Shown here piece by piece: positions 1-8,617 of a stretch of 64,000 bases of DNA. The stretch lies in contig JACRMQ010000005.1 of NCBI GenBank assembly GCA_016214905.1, positions 62,001 to 126,000 on the forward strand. The letters are read 5' to 3'. The notes beneath the pieces were generated by a model. It ran no database searches, was not told the DNA's origin, and saw only the letters and a program-made list of their open reading frames with translations. Position 1 is the stretch's first letter, and each line of letters starts with the position of its first letter. A program made the translations under genes and the position numbers. This stretch comes from Ignavibacteriales bacterium (GTDB lineage Bacteria; Bacteroidota; Ignavibacteria; UBA10030; SZUA-254).

Positions 1-2
1 AC

Positions 3-2870
3 CTAACTTATATTGATTTAACACCTGCAAAATGGCATGAATTTGAGGCAAAGCTAGTACAGGAACAGATTCTGCCGAACGGGTATTCCACAATTTATGA
101 AAAGGAGTATATCAGGAAAGACGGAACTACCTTCCCTGTGGAATTGAGAGTTTCCGTAATAAAGGATGATACAGGCAATCCTTCTTTCATGTGGGCGATA
201 GTACGTGATATCACCGAGCGCAAGCAGGCCGAAGAAGCGTTGCGTGTAAGTGAATTGCGATTTAAACACGTATCGGAAAGCGCGCAGGAGTGGATTTGGG
301 AAGTCGATAGTACAGGGAGGTATACATATTCAAGTTCGATTATAAAAAAATTATTGGGTTACGAACCTGAAGAAATTATAGGTAAAAAATATTTTTATGA
401 TTTTTTTGAACCAAAAGATAAAGAACAACTAAAACGAGGCGCTCTCGGAGCGTTTGCCCGCAAAGAAAGTTTTAATGATTTTGTTAACTGTAACATTCAT
501 AAAGATGGCAGAAAAGTTTTTCTATCCACAACCGGTTCACCGGTCCTCGATAAAAATGGTAATCTTATTGGCTATCGGGGAGTTGACGTTGACATAACCG
601 AACGAAAGCGTGCTGAGGATCTTTTGCGGGAAAATGAAAACCGTATGCGCATGATTATAGAAGGAACCCCATATTTATTTTTCTACACTCAAGACGAGAA
701 TGCAAAAACTACTTACGTTTCGCCCTCAGTTGAACAGATCACAGGATATCCTGTACACAAATGGATGAACCAGTCGGATTGGTTCATAACCGACAACAAG
801 ATAAATGAATATGCACAAGAAAGAACAAAAGCTCACTTGCGGGGAGAAATCACAGAAGGTCCAATATTAGTGGAAGTACTACATTCTGCTAATTATCCTA
901 TTCTTCTGGAAGTTTATGAGAACCCGATATTATTAAGTGGTAAAGTCATAGGAATCCAAGGTGTAGTACATAATATAACCGAGCGCAAACGGGCAGAAGA
1001 ATCTTTAAAGATGTGGGCGAATATCTTTGAGCATGCTGAGTGGGGAGTCGGCGTCAGCAGTAAAGACGGCAAGAGTTTGGCAAATTTAAATCCGACATTT
1101 GCAAAAATGCACGGTTATACAGTAGAAGAACTCATGGGTCAACCCCTTCTTAATTTATATCCAAGAGATGTTCACACAGACTTTGAAGACGAAATTCAGA
1201 TAGCCCAGAAGAAAGGTCACCACATATTTGAAACCTTACATATTAGAAAAGATGGAACTGTCTTCCCGGTTCTTATGGATGTTACGGTTGTGAGAGACCA
1301 GAATGGAGAATTCCTCTATCGTATTGTAAACGTTCAGGATATCACAGAGCGTAAGCGTGCGGAAGAAAATATCCGTATGCTTTCACGTGCGATGGAACAA
1401 AGCCCCGCCTCAATTGTCATAACCGATCTTGAGGGAAAGATAGAATATGTTAATCCTAAGTTTACACAAGTTACCGGCTACACTTACACCGAGGCAATAG
1501 GTCAGAATACACGCATACTAAAATCAGGTGAAAAATCGCCCGACGATTACAAACAACTGTGGGGAACGATAACAGCCGGTAAAGAATGGCGGGGAGAATT
1601 CCATAACAAGAAAAAGAGCGGTAAGCTTTATTGGGAATCTGCATTAATCTCTCCGATCAAGAATGTATCGGGTGAAACTACTCATTATCTTGCCATCAAA
1701 GAAGATATTACGGAAAAGAAATTGCTCGAAGAGCAACTGTTACGAGCACAACGGATGGAAAGTATCGGTACACTCGCCGCAGGAATCGCGCATGATCTTA
1801 ATAATGTTCTCGCACCCATAATGCTATCGATAGAAGTTCTCAGAAAAAGAACCATCGGAGAAGATACCAAACGTATGCTCGACACAATCGAGTCGAGCGC
1901 CAAACGCGGATCGGATATAGTAAGGCAGGTTCTAACATTCAGCCGCGGCGTCGAGGGTGAACGGGTTCTGCTCCAACCTAAACATCTGATTGACGAAATA
2001 ATTAAGATAGCCAAAGAAACTTTTCCGAAATCAATCGAGATAAAAACAGATATTCCAAATAATTTATTTCCCCTCTCGGCAGATCCAACACAAGTTCACC
2101 AGGTATTGCTGAATGTATGTGTTAACGCCCGCGATGCAATGCCCAAGGGCGGTAAGCTAACTATAAAAGTAGAGAATATTATTATCGACGACCAATATGC
2201 TTCTATGGATCTTGACGCGAAACCCGGTCAATATGTGGTTATTGCCATCACAGATACCGGTATCGGTATACCCCCTGAGATTCTCAACAAGATATTTGAA
2301 CCGTTCTTCACTACAAAAGAGATAGGAAAAGGAACGGGGCTCGGTTTGTCTACGACATATACAATTGTGAAAGCCCACGGAGGATTTATCCGCGTCAATA
2401 GTAAAGTAGGCAAGGGCACCACACTCAATATCTATTTGCCTGCCAGTATGAAGCATAAAGTTGCTTCAAAAGAGGAAATGCGGGTTGAGCTTCCTGTAGG
2501 ACACGGAGAAACAATTCTTGTTGTTGATGATGAAGCGTCTGTTCGTGAGATAACAAAAAATATGCTTGAAACATACGGCTACAAGGTGATAACGGCTTCC
2601 GATGGCATGGAATCATTATCGATATATGCGGAGAAGAAAAATGAGATTTCCATTATTTTAATGGATATGGTAATGCCGATTATGGGTGGGTATGCGACAA
2701 TTCAGGTTCTGATGAAAATGAATCCGAAAGTAATTGTCATTCCCACAAGCGGTCTTCAATCCGAGATCGACACTGCAAGATCGTTGTTGCCTGAACTAAA
2801 ATATTCCCTGATAAAACCTTATTCATCGAAACAATTACTGGAAATACTTACTAAGGTAATTACAAAATAA
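3..2870 (+). CDS. PAS-rich hybrid sensor histidine kinase/response regulator (5' end outside window)
   Basis: Cytoplasmic-type signalling protein with no membrane segment in the visible part. The reading frame is open to the left window edge, so the GTG at 138 is inside the gene, not a start; the codons before it complete a PAS domain (LTPAKWHEFE, then YIRKDGTTFPVELRV). At least four more PAS units follow, each ending in a DITERKRAEE-type linker near 205-240, 590-625, 975-1010 and 1335-1370; the last PAS ends near 1720. A HisKA domain carries the phospho-acceptor His in GIAHDLNNVLAP (codon 1791-1793), followed by an ATPase domain with N box NVCVNARDAM and G boxes DTGIGIPP and GKGTGLGLS. The C-terminus is a receiver domain (ILVVDDEASVRE; phospho-Asp in ILMDMVMP, codon 2664-2666). 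Ligand and target are unknown. It is followed by an intergenic repeat and a convergent gene. Confidence 0.93.
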   Translation, partial: LTYIDLTPAKWHEFEAKLVQEQILPNGYSTIYEKEYIRKDGTTFPVELRVSVIKDDTGNPSFMWAIVRDITERKQAEEALRVSELRFKHVSESAQEWIWEVDSTGRYTYSSSIIKKLLGYEPEEIIGKKYFYDFFEPKDKEQLKRGALGAFARKESFNDFVNCNIHKDGRKVFLSTTGSPVLDKNGNLIGYRGVDVDITERKRAEDLLRENENRMRMIIEGTPYLFFYTQDENAKTTYVSPSVEQITGYPVHKWMNQSDWFITDNKINEYAQERTKAHLRGEITEGPILVEVLHSANYPILLEVYENPILLSGKVIGIQGVVHNITERKRAEESLKMWANIFEHAEWGVGVSSKDGKSLANLNPTFAKMHGYTVEELMGQPLLNLYPRDVHTDFEDEIQIAQKKGHHIFETLHIRKDGTVFPVLMDVTVVRDQNGEFLYRIVNVQDITERKRAEENIRMLSRAMEQSPASIVITDLEGKIEYVNPKFTQVTGYTYTEAIGQNTRILKSGEKSPDDYKQLWGTITAGKEWRGEFHNKKKSGKLYWESALISPIKNVSGETTHYLAIKEDITEKKLLEEQLLRAQRMESIGTLAAGIAHDLNNVLAPIMLSIEVLRKRTIGEDTKRMLDTIESSAKRGSDIVRQVLTFSRGVEGERVLLQPKHLIDEIIKIAKETFPKSIEIKTDIPNNLFPLSADPTQVHQVLLNVCVNARDAMPKGGKLTIKVENIIIDDQYASMDLDAKPGQYVVIAITDTGIGIPPEILNKIFEPFFTTKEIGKGTGLGLSTTYTIVKAHGGFIRVNSKVGKGTTLNIYLPASMKHKVASKEEMRVELPVGHGETILVVDDEASVREITKNMLETYGYKVITASDGMESLSIYAEKKNEISIILMDMVMPIMGGYATIQVLMKMNPKVIVIPTSGLQSEIDTARSLLPELKYSLIKPYSSKQLLEILTKVITK

Positions 2871-2880
2871 AGAAAGAATA

Positions 2881-3062
2881 GCCGGGGGTGACCAATAAGA
2901 TTGTTTTCTCGTTACATTCTTCAACTTGTCGTCGAAGAACACTCGCCTGCCCGCCATGCCTGTAGCAGGTAGCAGGCGGGAAAACCGGCTACACAAGCTG
3001 GTTCTCGAGTAAATAGTTTCATCATAGGGTATCGAGAGAACCTTTTTGGTCAGCCCCCGGTT
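2881..3062. repeat. MITE-like palindromic intergenic element
   Basis: This 180-bp intergenic stretch between two convergent genes is bounded by imperfect inverted ends about 30 nt long: GCCGGGGGTGACCAATAAGA at 2881 and, read on the other strand from 3061, ACCGGGGGCTGACCAAAAAG. Both ends continue into a similar GTTNTCTCG stretch. Inside lie further inverted arms (CGCCTGC at 2944 against GCAGGCG at 2972; AACCGGCT against AGCTGGTT around 2993-3004). No credible protein is encoded. The structure resembles a non-autonomous palindromic element; part of it may act as a bidirectional terminator. Confidence 0.45.
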
Positions 3063-3073
3063 CATAATGATAC

Positions 3074-4591
3074 TTACTTAACTAGCAATCCTTTTCGCAC
3101 ATCGTTCATCGATTGCTTGCCGGAAACAAGATCGAATGCGGAAAGACGGTAATAATACACTCCGCTTGGCAAATCTGAGCCATCCAACTCAACCTCATAT
3201 CGTCCCATCTTCTTAGAGCCGTTAACAAGCGTTGCTACTTCCCTGCCAAGTATGTCGTAAACTTTTAAAGTTATATAATTGTCAGTTGATAAATGATAAT
3301 TGATGATTGTTTTGGGATTGAATGGATTGGGATAATTCTGATCGAGCTTAATTTCAACCGGACGATTATTTATTTCAGAAACATCTGAAGGATATCCGAA
3401 AAAATGTCGCAGTATCAAATCGGTTGTTGCACGCCAGAGTCCCCAGCTATGCCCTTCATGTCTTTCCTCCCAACCAATAACGTATCCTTTTTTTAAAAGA
3501 GAATCCTTGAACGCGCGCATATTTTGAGTTAACGGATTTTCATAAGTCCCCCAGACAGAAAAATATCTGATCGAATCTTTTTTATTCACACCGTAAACGA
3601 TGAGGTTGAAAGCTTCGTAATTGTTCGGTTGAAATGCACCGGAATGCAATCCGCAATTACCGAATATACCGGGATGATTATAAGATATAAGAGCTGAAAT
3701 ATTCCCGCCGTACGAATCTCCCATAACTGCTCTTGCATACCGGACTTTATTCGTGTTATATACAGAATCTATGAACGGCACAAGTTCATAAACAAAAAAT
3801 TGCATATACTGATTACGCAATGAACCGGCATATTCTTCGTTGCGGTTGAGCGGTGTGACAAAAACCGCGATTATATCTTGAATATAATAATTCCCGATGA
3901 GGTTATCGATAACGTTTTTAGTTTTTCCTAAATTGATATATTCTGAACCGTCCTGATAATATACAACAGGATAAGGTTGACCAACGCTACGATAATCCGG
4001 TGGCAAATAAATATTCAAACTGTACGTTGCCGAACGGTAATTGCTGAAAATTGTTTTTGACTCGATCCGACCGTGCGGGATAGTGGAATCGTATTGAATC
4101 TCCGACGGTTGAACGTAATCCGGCATGGCAAGTTCGGAGTTTGGTCCATAACCACCCGATACGGTATGCGGATTGCGCGGATCGAGAATCCATGATGAGC
4201 CGTTGAGAATGAATTTATAATCGAGCCGCGCGTCGCTCTCGAACACCTGCGATGTGTACCAAAGATCTGTGGTTGAAAGTTTAATCATCGGGTAACCGTT
4301 CGGATTCCACCCGTTCGCATCGCCGGGAACATTTACGCTTGTTACATTGCCGCGATAGATAAAATGCGCGACCGGATCTTCAATGAACGGAAACGCGGGA
4401 ACCGCCAGCATAAAGCTATCTACAATTGCGCTCCGCTCTTGCGAGGGAGCGGAATTTACACGGTTTATGAATTGCTGGAAATTAGAATCATGAGTTTCTT
4501 GTGTTAACTTTGTTGATGATGATATTTGGGATAGTGAAATATTGGTAATTACAAAGAAAGTCATCAGAAATGATATTGAGTCTCTATACAT
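3074..4591 (-). CDS. Exported esterase-family alpha/beta hydrolase with C-terminal sorting domain
   Basis: 505-residue secreted enzyme. A hydrophobic N-terminal signal peptide (residues 1-22) is followed by an E-set/CBM48-like domain (FIYRGNVTSVNVPGDANGW, then YKFILNGSSWILDP), then an esterase D/enterochelin-esterase-like alpha/beta hydrolase domain. The nucleophile elbow is GDSYGG and a probable catalytic His lies in HEGHSWGLW. The last ~90 residues form a Bacteroidota-type sorting domain (DQNYPNPFNP ... LKVYDILGREV ... SGVYYYRLS), which implies export by a type IX secretion system and surface attachment or release. The substrate is unknown; ferric-siderophore, carbohydrate or acyl esters are possible for the family. 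The start is supported by AGG five bases upstream. It lies 25 bp downstream of ctaB on the same strand but is functionally unrelated. Confidence 0.85.
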   Translation of the reverse strand: MYRDSISFLMTFFVITNISLSQISSSTKLTQETHDSNFQQFINRVNSAPSQERSAIVDSFMLAVPAFPFIEDPVAHFIYRGNVTSVNVPGDANGWNPNGYPMIKLSTTDLWYTSQVFESDARLDYKFILNGSSWILDPRNPHTVSGGYGPNSELAMPDYVQPSEIQYDSTIPHGRIESKTIFSNYRSATYSLNIYLPPDYRSVGQPYPVVYYQDGSEYINLGKTKNVIDNLIGNYYIQDIIAVFVTPLNRNEEYAGSLRNQYMQFFVYELVPFIDSVYNTNKVRYARAVMGDSYGGNISALISYNHPGIFGNCGLHSGAFQPNNYEAFNLIVYGVNKKDSIRYFSVWGTYENPLTQNMRAFKDSLLKKGYVIGWEERHEGHSWGLWRATTDLILRHFFGYPSDVSEINNRPVEIKLDQNYPNPFNPKTIINYHLSTDNYITLKVYDILGREVATLVNGSKKMGRYEVELDGSDLPSGVYYYRLSAFDLVSGKQSMNDVRKGLLVK

Positions 4592-4616
4592 AAAACCTCG
4601 TTAGATTTGAACCGGT

Positions 4617-5480
4617 TCAATGCAACAATCTATCCAAAATCATAAGAATAAACAAAATCGGAAGATATATTATCGAAGTAATAAACAGTAAACGTGCTTT
4701 ATTATTCGTGCGATCACGGAAGAGGATTAATCCCACCATTAAATATCCGAAAGATAATATCAGAGCGCCGGTAAAATAGATCGTGCCTGCAAGTCCAACA
4801 AGCGCAGGCATGATTGAAGCGGGGACAAGTGCTATGCAATAAATTAAAACCTGGCGGGTTGCAGAAATTCCGGCAGGGTCAACAACGGTGATCACTTTGT
4901 AGCCGGCACGTTCATAATCTTCGCGGTGAATCCAGGCGAGTGCAAGAAAATGGGGTGTTTGCCAGAAGAACAAAATAAAGAAAAGTGATAAACCGGGTAA
5001 TGAAATACTTCCCGTCATTGCGGTCCACCCTATAAGCGGCGGAAGTGCGCCTGCTATGCCGCCGATGACAGTGGCAAACGGAGTGCGGCGTTTCATTGGA
5101 GTATAAATAAGCAGATAAATAATTAACGTTGCCGCAGTTATAACCGCTGCAACGATAGTTGTAAAAATCGCCAGATAGATGCAGCCGATGAAAGATAGAA
5201 TTAATCCAAACAAGAGGACATTATTGGCAGGTAATCTATTTGCAGGAAGCGGTCGCAGACCTGTTCGCGTCATTCGTGCATCATAGTCACGCTCAAGATA
5301 TTGATTTAGTGCCCCAGCCCCTCCGCCTGCAACGAAAGCTCCGATGGATAGATGCCAAAGCAAATACAAATTTTCCGTTCCAACCGATGCAAGGTATGCA
5401 CTGCCGACTGCCGTGCTCACCGAAACAAATGTTAATCCCGGTTTGGTAAGGGCGAGGTAATTAGAGAGTTTGTTTGTCAT
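4617..5480 (-). CDS. ctaB: Protoheme IX farnesyltransferase (haem O synthase)
   Basis: 287-residue UbiA-superfamily membrane prenyltransferase that farnesylates haem b to haem O, the first step to the haem A needed by the aa3 oxidase encoded just upstream. The diagnostic Asp-rich loop is NQYLERDYDARMTRT and a second conserved loop is YTPMKRRTPFATVIGGIAGA; about seven to nine hydrophobic helices are visible and the length is normal. It is separated from the cox operon by a ~200-bp intergenic repeat, so it may be read through or have its own promoter. No haem A synthase (ctaA) is visible in the window. Confidence 0.96.
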   Translation of the reverse strand: MTNKLSNYLALTKPGLTFVSVSTAVGSAYLASVGTENLYLLWHLSIGAFVAGGGAGALNQYLERDYDARMTRTGLRPLPANRLPANNVLLFGLILSFIGCIYLAIFTTIVAAVITAATLIIYLLIYTPMKRRTPFATVIGGIAGALPPLIGWTAMTGSISLPGLSLFFILFFWQTPHFLALAWIHREDYERAGYKVITVVDPAGISATRQVLIYCIALVPASIMPALVGLAGTIYFTGALILSFGYLMVGLILFRDRTNNKARLLFITSIIYLPILFILMILDRLLH

Positions 5481-5493
5481 TATTTGTTATTAT

Positions 5494-5667
5494 AATTTGT
5501 CGCCCCGACATTCATATCACTGAACTCACCCTATAATCCCTCTCTAATTTTAGAGAGGGATGGTTCGCTACAGTCCAGCTTTCAATACTCCCCTTCTCTT
5601 TACTGAAAGAAGGGGCAGGGGGATGAGTTCCGTATGTTTGTGCAATATCTATTTACCCCGACAAATT
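5494..5667. repeat. Composite palindromic intergenic repeat
   Basis: Nested inverted repeats fill the gap between the cox operon and ctaB. The outer arms are AATTTGTCG (5494-5502) and CGACAAATT (5659-5667). Inside them GAACTCACCC at 5523 pairs imperfectly with GGGATGAGTTC at 5620. Two hairpins follow: TCCCTCTCTAA (5537-5547) with TTAGAGAGGGA (5550-5560), and CCCCTTCT (5590-5597) with AGAAGGGG (5608-5615). The 20-mer CTCACCCTATAATCCCTCTC (5525-5544) recurs exactly, inverted, at 58713-58732, so this is a dispersed repeat family. It could also terminate or attenuate transcription between coxB-side genes and ctaB. Confidence 0.7.
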
Positions 5668-5685
5668 CCGGATAACATCTTTAGT

Positions 5686-7032
5686 TCATTTTTGCTGGGT
5701 ATTATCTGCAACCTTACTCAGCAAATAACTCACAATCGAATCGGCTTCAGCGGGCTTTAAGCCCTGATTTGGCATTGGAGGATAAGCAGGATTTATCTTG
5801 GATGGGTTCAGAACAAAAGCCATGATTTTTGCTTTATCCCCGTTGTACTTTGGGATAGTTTCATTGTAAGGCGGACCGACTTTTTTCTGATCGAACAAAT
5901 GGCAAGCAGAACACTTGGCATTGAAAATATCTTCACCCGTCATTACAATCAATGCAACACCAAGTTTAGTTTTTAACTCTTCTGTGTTCCTGTCATATTT
6001 TAGAGCAAGAACAGCAGAGTGTTCTTTAGTCGCATTGCCGATCATGACATGATCGTTTATAATAAGCGATGCAGCGGCACAGAGGAACATGAACAATCCG
6101 TATCCAATTGCTTTCAGGTCATTCAGTTTAAAATAACCATACAGAAAATGTGCTGAGAGGAATAAAAATAAAAGTGTTAATCCTGCAAGAAGATAAATCG
6201 TCCCGGATAGCACGTCAATCGAAAGCGTAAATACATTCAGAAGAACCAGCGCCGGCAATACAAGCATGGAGATGACAATCAATCGTCTGGCAATTTTATG
6301 AACGAGTTCTTTTAACTGCTCATCCATTTCCGGCTTCCGACCCTGATACGCGAAGAAGAAATATAAAAGACAGGCACCGGTAATACCCAAAGAAAATGCC
6401 ATAAAAATTAAGAATTTCAGCCACACATCAAACGAAATCAAAACATCGAATATCGAACCGATGCTTGTCCAGCTTGAAGGATTAGTCGTTACGCTGAATG
6501 CCGAAGAATAAAGAAATACAGAAACAAATAATAAAAACAAACCCCACTTGCCTGTGCGAATATGAACACTGGTATTTGTTCTACGGTAATCGTCAACATC
6601 ACTGTTTGCCGTATTATATTCTACGACATCGAGCAGTCCCTGAACTCTGAATGTATATTTATACGTGTACAGAAAAATAAGGGCAACAACGAGAGAGAGA
6701 AAACCGTACCCAGCTAATCCAACAGATATGGAACTGGTAGACTGAAGCATCTGGGCATAAACAAAAACGAGCGACATGCCTGGAATTATTCCAAGGAACG
6801 CAAGCACACTTTTGTTGTATAAGACAATATCAATTACAGCCTTTGCTAATTTATTATACGACGGATTGATCTCCTTCTTTCCTTTTCTATCGAAAAGATA
6901 AGAAAGAACAGATGAGCCAAGCAGGAAAGTAATGAAAGATACGAATACGAGCGAATTGATCGCCGCTATCAGCACGACTAAATGAAAATGTTCCAACGAT
7001 AGAGGAAGAGCCGCATCCTTCAAGAAATCCAT
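5686..7032 (-). CDS. Polytopic membrane protein with C-terminal monohaem cytochrome c domain
   Basis: 448 residues. The first ~330 residues form about eight to nine hydrophobic helices of a family I do not recognise (starts LSLEHFHLVVLIAAINSL). The last ~90 residues are a class I cytochrome c domain with haem motif CSACH and a likely Met ligand in YPPMPNQG. The gene begins 2 bp after coxB and ends the cox operon, so the natural inference is a membrane-tethered electron carrier delivering electrons to the CuA site, since CoxB here lacks its own cytochrome c domain. The membrane part contains a His pair (EHFH) near the first helix; whether it binds haem b or quinone is unknown. Family assignment needs a profile search. 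Confidence 0.75.
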   Translation of the reverse strand: MDFLKDAALPLSLEHFHLVVLIAAINSLVFVSFITFLLGSSVLSYLFDRKGKKEINPSYNKLAKAVIDIVLYNKSVLAFLGIIPGMSLVFVYAQMLQSTSSISVGLAGYGFLSLVVALIFLYTYKYTFRVQGLLDVVEYNTANSDVDDYRRTNTSVHIRTGKWGLFLLFVSVFLYSSAFSVTTNPSSWTSIGSIFDVLISFDVWLKFLIFMAFSLGITGACLLYFFFAYQGRKPEMDEQLKELVHKIARRLIVISMLVLPALVLLNVFTLSIDVLSGTIYLLAGLTLLFLFLSAHFLYGYFKLNDLKAIGYGLFMFLCAAASLIINDHVMIGNATKEHSAVLALKYDRNTEELKTKLGVALIVMTGEDIFNAKCSACHLFDQKKVGPPYNETIPKYNGDKAKIMAFVLNPSKINPAYPPMPNQGLKPAEADSIVSYLLSKVADNTQQK

Positions 7033-7034
7033 AC

Positions 7035-7694
7035 CTACTCCTTCACCTTTTCTTCCGCAAGCATAGGCAGATACTGCTTCGATTGTTTCAGAGAAGCTTC
7101 TTTATACCATTGCTCAAAACCGGAGGAATCTTTCGCTACAATCTTCGTGTACATATATGAATGATTCAATCCGCAATACTCAGCACAAGCTATATCATAA
7201 GATGCCGCTCTGGGTGTTTGAAACCACATTACATTTTCGCGGTTAGGAATTACATCTTTCTTGATGCGAAATTCAGGAATGTAAAGGGAATGGTTCACAT
7301 CCAATGATTGAAGCGACAGTTTGATTGGTGTGTTTACCGGGACATAAAGCGTGTCGGTTTTAACACCGTTGGGATACTCGAACGACCATGCCCACATCCG
7401 ACCAGTTACTTTAATAAGATGTGCACCTTCAGGGACGGTGATTTCTTTCAGATAACCTTGCCAGCCCAGATAAAACATTCCCATGAATAACGCTAACGGA
7501 ATGATAGTCCATGTTAGCTCAAGCGGCACATTCCCGTCGATATTAGTCGGATTAGGATTCCGCTTACGGCTGTATCGGATGATGAAGTATACCATCGCTA
7601 TCATCAATCCTAACAGCACAAGTGATGAAATTCCGACAACGATTAGAAATGTTGTATCAACATATTCCGAAAATGGCGATGCATCCTGTAACAT
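7035..7694 (-). CDS. coxB: Cytochrome c oxidase subunit II
   Basis: 219-residue CuA-bearing subunit that receives electrons from cytochrome c. Two N-terminal transmembrane helices (residues ~12-35 and ~60-80) precede the periplasmic cupredoxin domain. The CuA ligands are complete: CAEYCGLNHSYM gives Cys, Glu, Cys, His and Met, and an upstream His lies in DVNHSLYIPEF. There is no fused C-terminal cytochrome c, unlike classical caa3 subunits; the next gene supplies one on a separate membrane protein. It sits in the gapless cox operon, 8 bp after coxD. Confidence 0.96.
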   Translation of the reverse strand: MLQDASPFSEYVDTTFLIVVGISSLVLLGLMIAMVYFIIRYSRKRNPNPTNIDGNVPLELTWTIIPLALFMGMFYLGWQGYLKEITVPEGAHLIKVTGRMWAWSFEYPNGVKTDTLYVPVNTPIKLSLQSLDVNHSLYIPEFRIKKDVIPNRENVMWFQTPRAASYDIACAEYCGLNHSYMYTKIVAKDSSGFEQWYKEASLKQSKQYLPMLAEEKVKE

Positions 7695-7702
7695 ATCAAG
7701 TC

Positions 7703-7999
7703 CTAATAAAACGCGTAGTCGAAAAATGTCAGTGAAATAAATATCGCAAGCGTTGCGACGGCAACGAGAACGAATATTTTGAACATCTTATCTTCAAATT
7801 TCAAATGCATGAAAACATTCAGCACTAAAATAGATTTTATCGAAGCGATAACAAGTGAAGTTATTATAACCCATCTGCCGAGATCGATACCGGCGAGTGT
7901 TACCGTTATGCCGGTAAAAGCGAGCAGACCGAGCCAGATTAAAATATATCTGCCGTAACTGACTGAATGCTGTGTATGTTGTTCTTCGTGCTGTGACAT
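7703..7999 (-). CDS. coxD: Cytochrome c oxidase subunit IV (prokaryotic type)
   Basis: 98-residue protein with three hydrophobic helices, beginning with a short His-rich cytoplasmic stretch (HEEQHTQHS). The LVIASIKSILVLNVFMHLKF segment is the typical signature of the prokaryotic COX4/CtaF subunit, which stabilises the oxidase. It lies 3 bp downstream of coxC and 8 bp upstream of coxB, so it is co-translated with the other oxidase subunits. Confidence 0.9.
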   Translation of the reverse strand: MSQHEEQHTQHSVSYGRYILIWLGLLAFTGITVTLAGIDLGRWVIITSLVIASIKSILVLNVFMHLKFEDKMFKIFVLVAVATLAIFISLTFFDYAFY

Positions 8000-8002
8000 A
8001 AA

Positions 8003-8617
8003 TTAACTGATCAAATAAAATAATGGGAACAGGAAAATCCAGATTATATCGACAAGATGCCAGTAAAGTCCGCCGGCTTCAAGCTTTACATACGATTGCT
8101 GATTGATTTTCCCTTTTGCAATAAAAACCATACTGAACACCAGCACTACCATACCGATTATAACGTGGAGCGCGTGAAGTCCAGTCATTACATAATACAA
8201 ACCAAAGTATAATATTTCTCCCGGTGGTTTATTAAGAAGCTCAGGTGACTGCGGATAGATACCGATCGATATTTTATGACTCCACTCAAAATATTTATTC
8301 ACCAAAAAAGCCAATGCGAAAATTATCGTCATCCCGATCAGCATCATCGATAGATGTTTCTTCCCTTGCTGAATTGCCGTAATAGATAACGCCACTGTTA
8401 AGCTGCTTGTGAGAAGTATAATCGTGTTTACGGTTCCAATGAGAGTATCTAATTCTCTTGCAGCGAGTGAGAATTGTTCCGGAAACTTAAATCGATAAAC
8501 AGCATAGATAATAAATAGCCCGCCGAAAAGAATTAGTTCGGTAAACAGGAAAAGCCACATTCCCATTCTTGATCCTACATCGTCACGGTATGTATGTGTC
8601 GCTGCTGCTGTGGTCAT
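8003..8617 (-). CDS. coxC: Cytochrome c oxidase subunit III
   Basis: 204-residue membrane subunit with five hydrophobic segments. Conserved features include GMWLFLFTELILFGGLF at the first helix, YYVMTGLHALHVIIGM and GLYWHLVDIIWIFLFPLFYL at the end, the hallmark of the subunit III family. It overlaps the 3' end of coxA by 4 bp (ATGA), showing translational coupling. The five-helix length matches short bacterial CoxC proteins that lack the first two helices of the mitochondrial type. Confidence 0.95.
   Translation of the reverse strand: MTTAAATHTYRDDVGSRMGMWLFLFTELILFGGLFIIYAVYRFKFPEQFSLAARELDTLIGTVNTIILLTSSLTVALSITAIQQGKKHLSMMLIGMTIIFALAFLVNKYFEWSHKISIGIYPQSPELLNKPPGEILYFGLYYVMTGLHALHVIIGMVVLVFSMVFIAKGKINQQSYVKLEAGGLYWHLVDIIWIFLFPLFYLIS

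Noticed and set aside
138-138. GTG at 138 as the start of the PAS-rich kinase
   Set aside because: The frame is open to the left edge and the upstream codons complete a PAS domain, so the gene starts outside the window.
2835-3065. 76-codon minus-strand frame spanning the palindromic element
   Set aside because: It overlaps the kinase 3' end and is made of the repeat; the inverted structure explains it.
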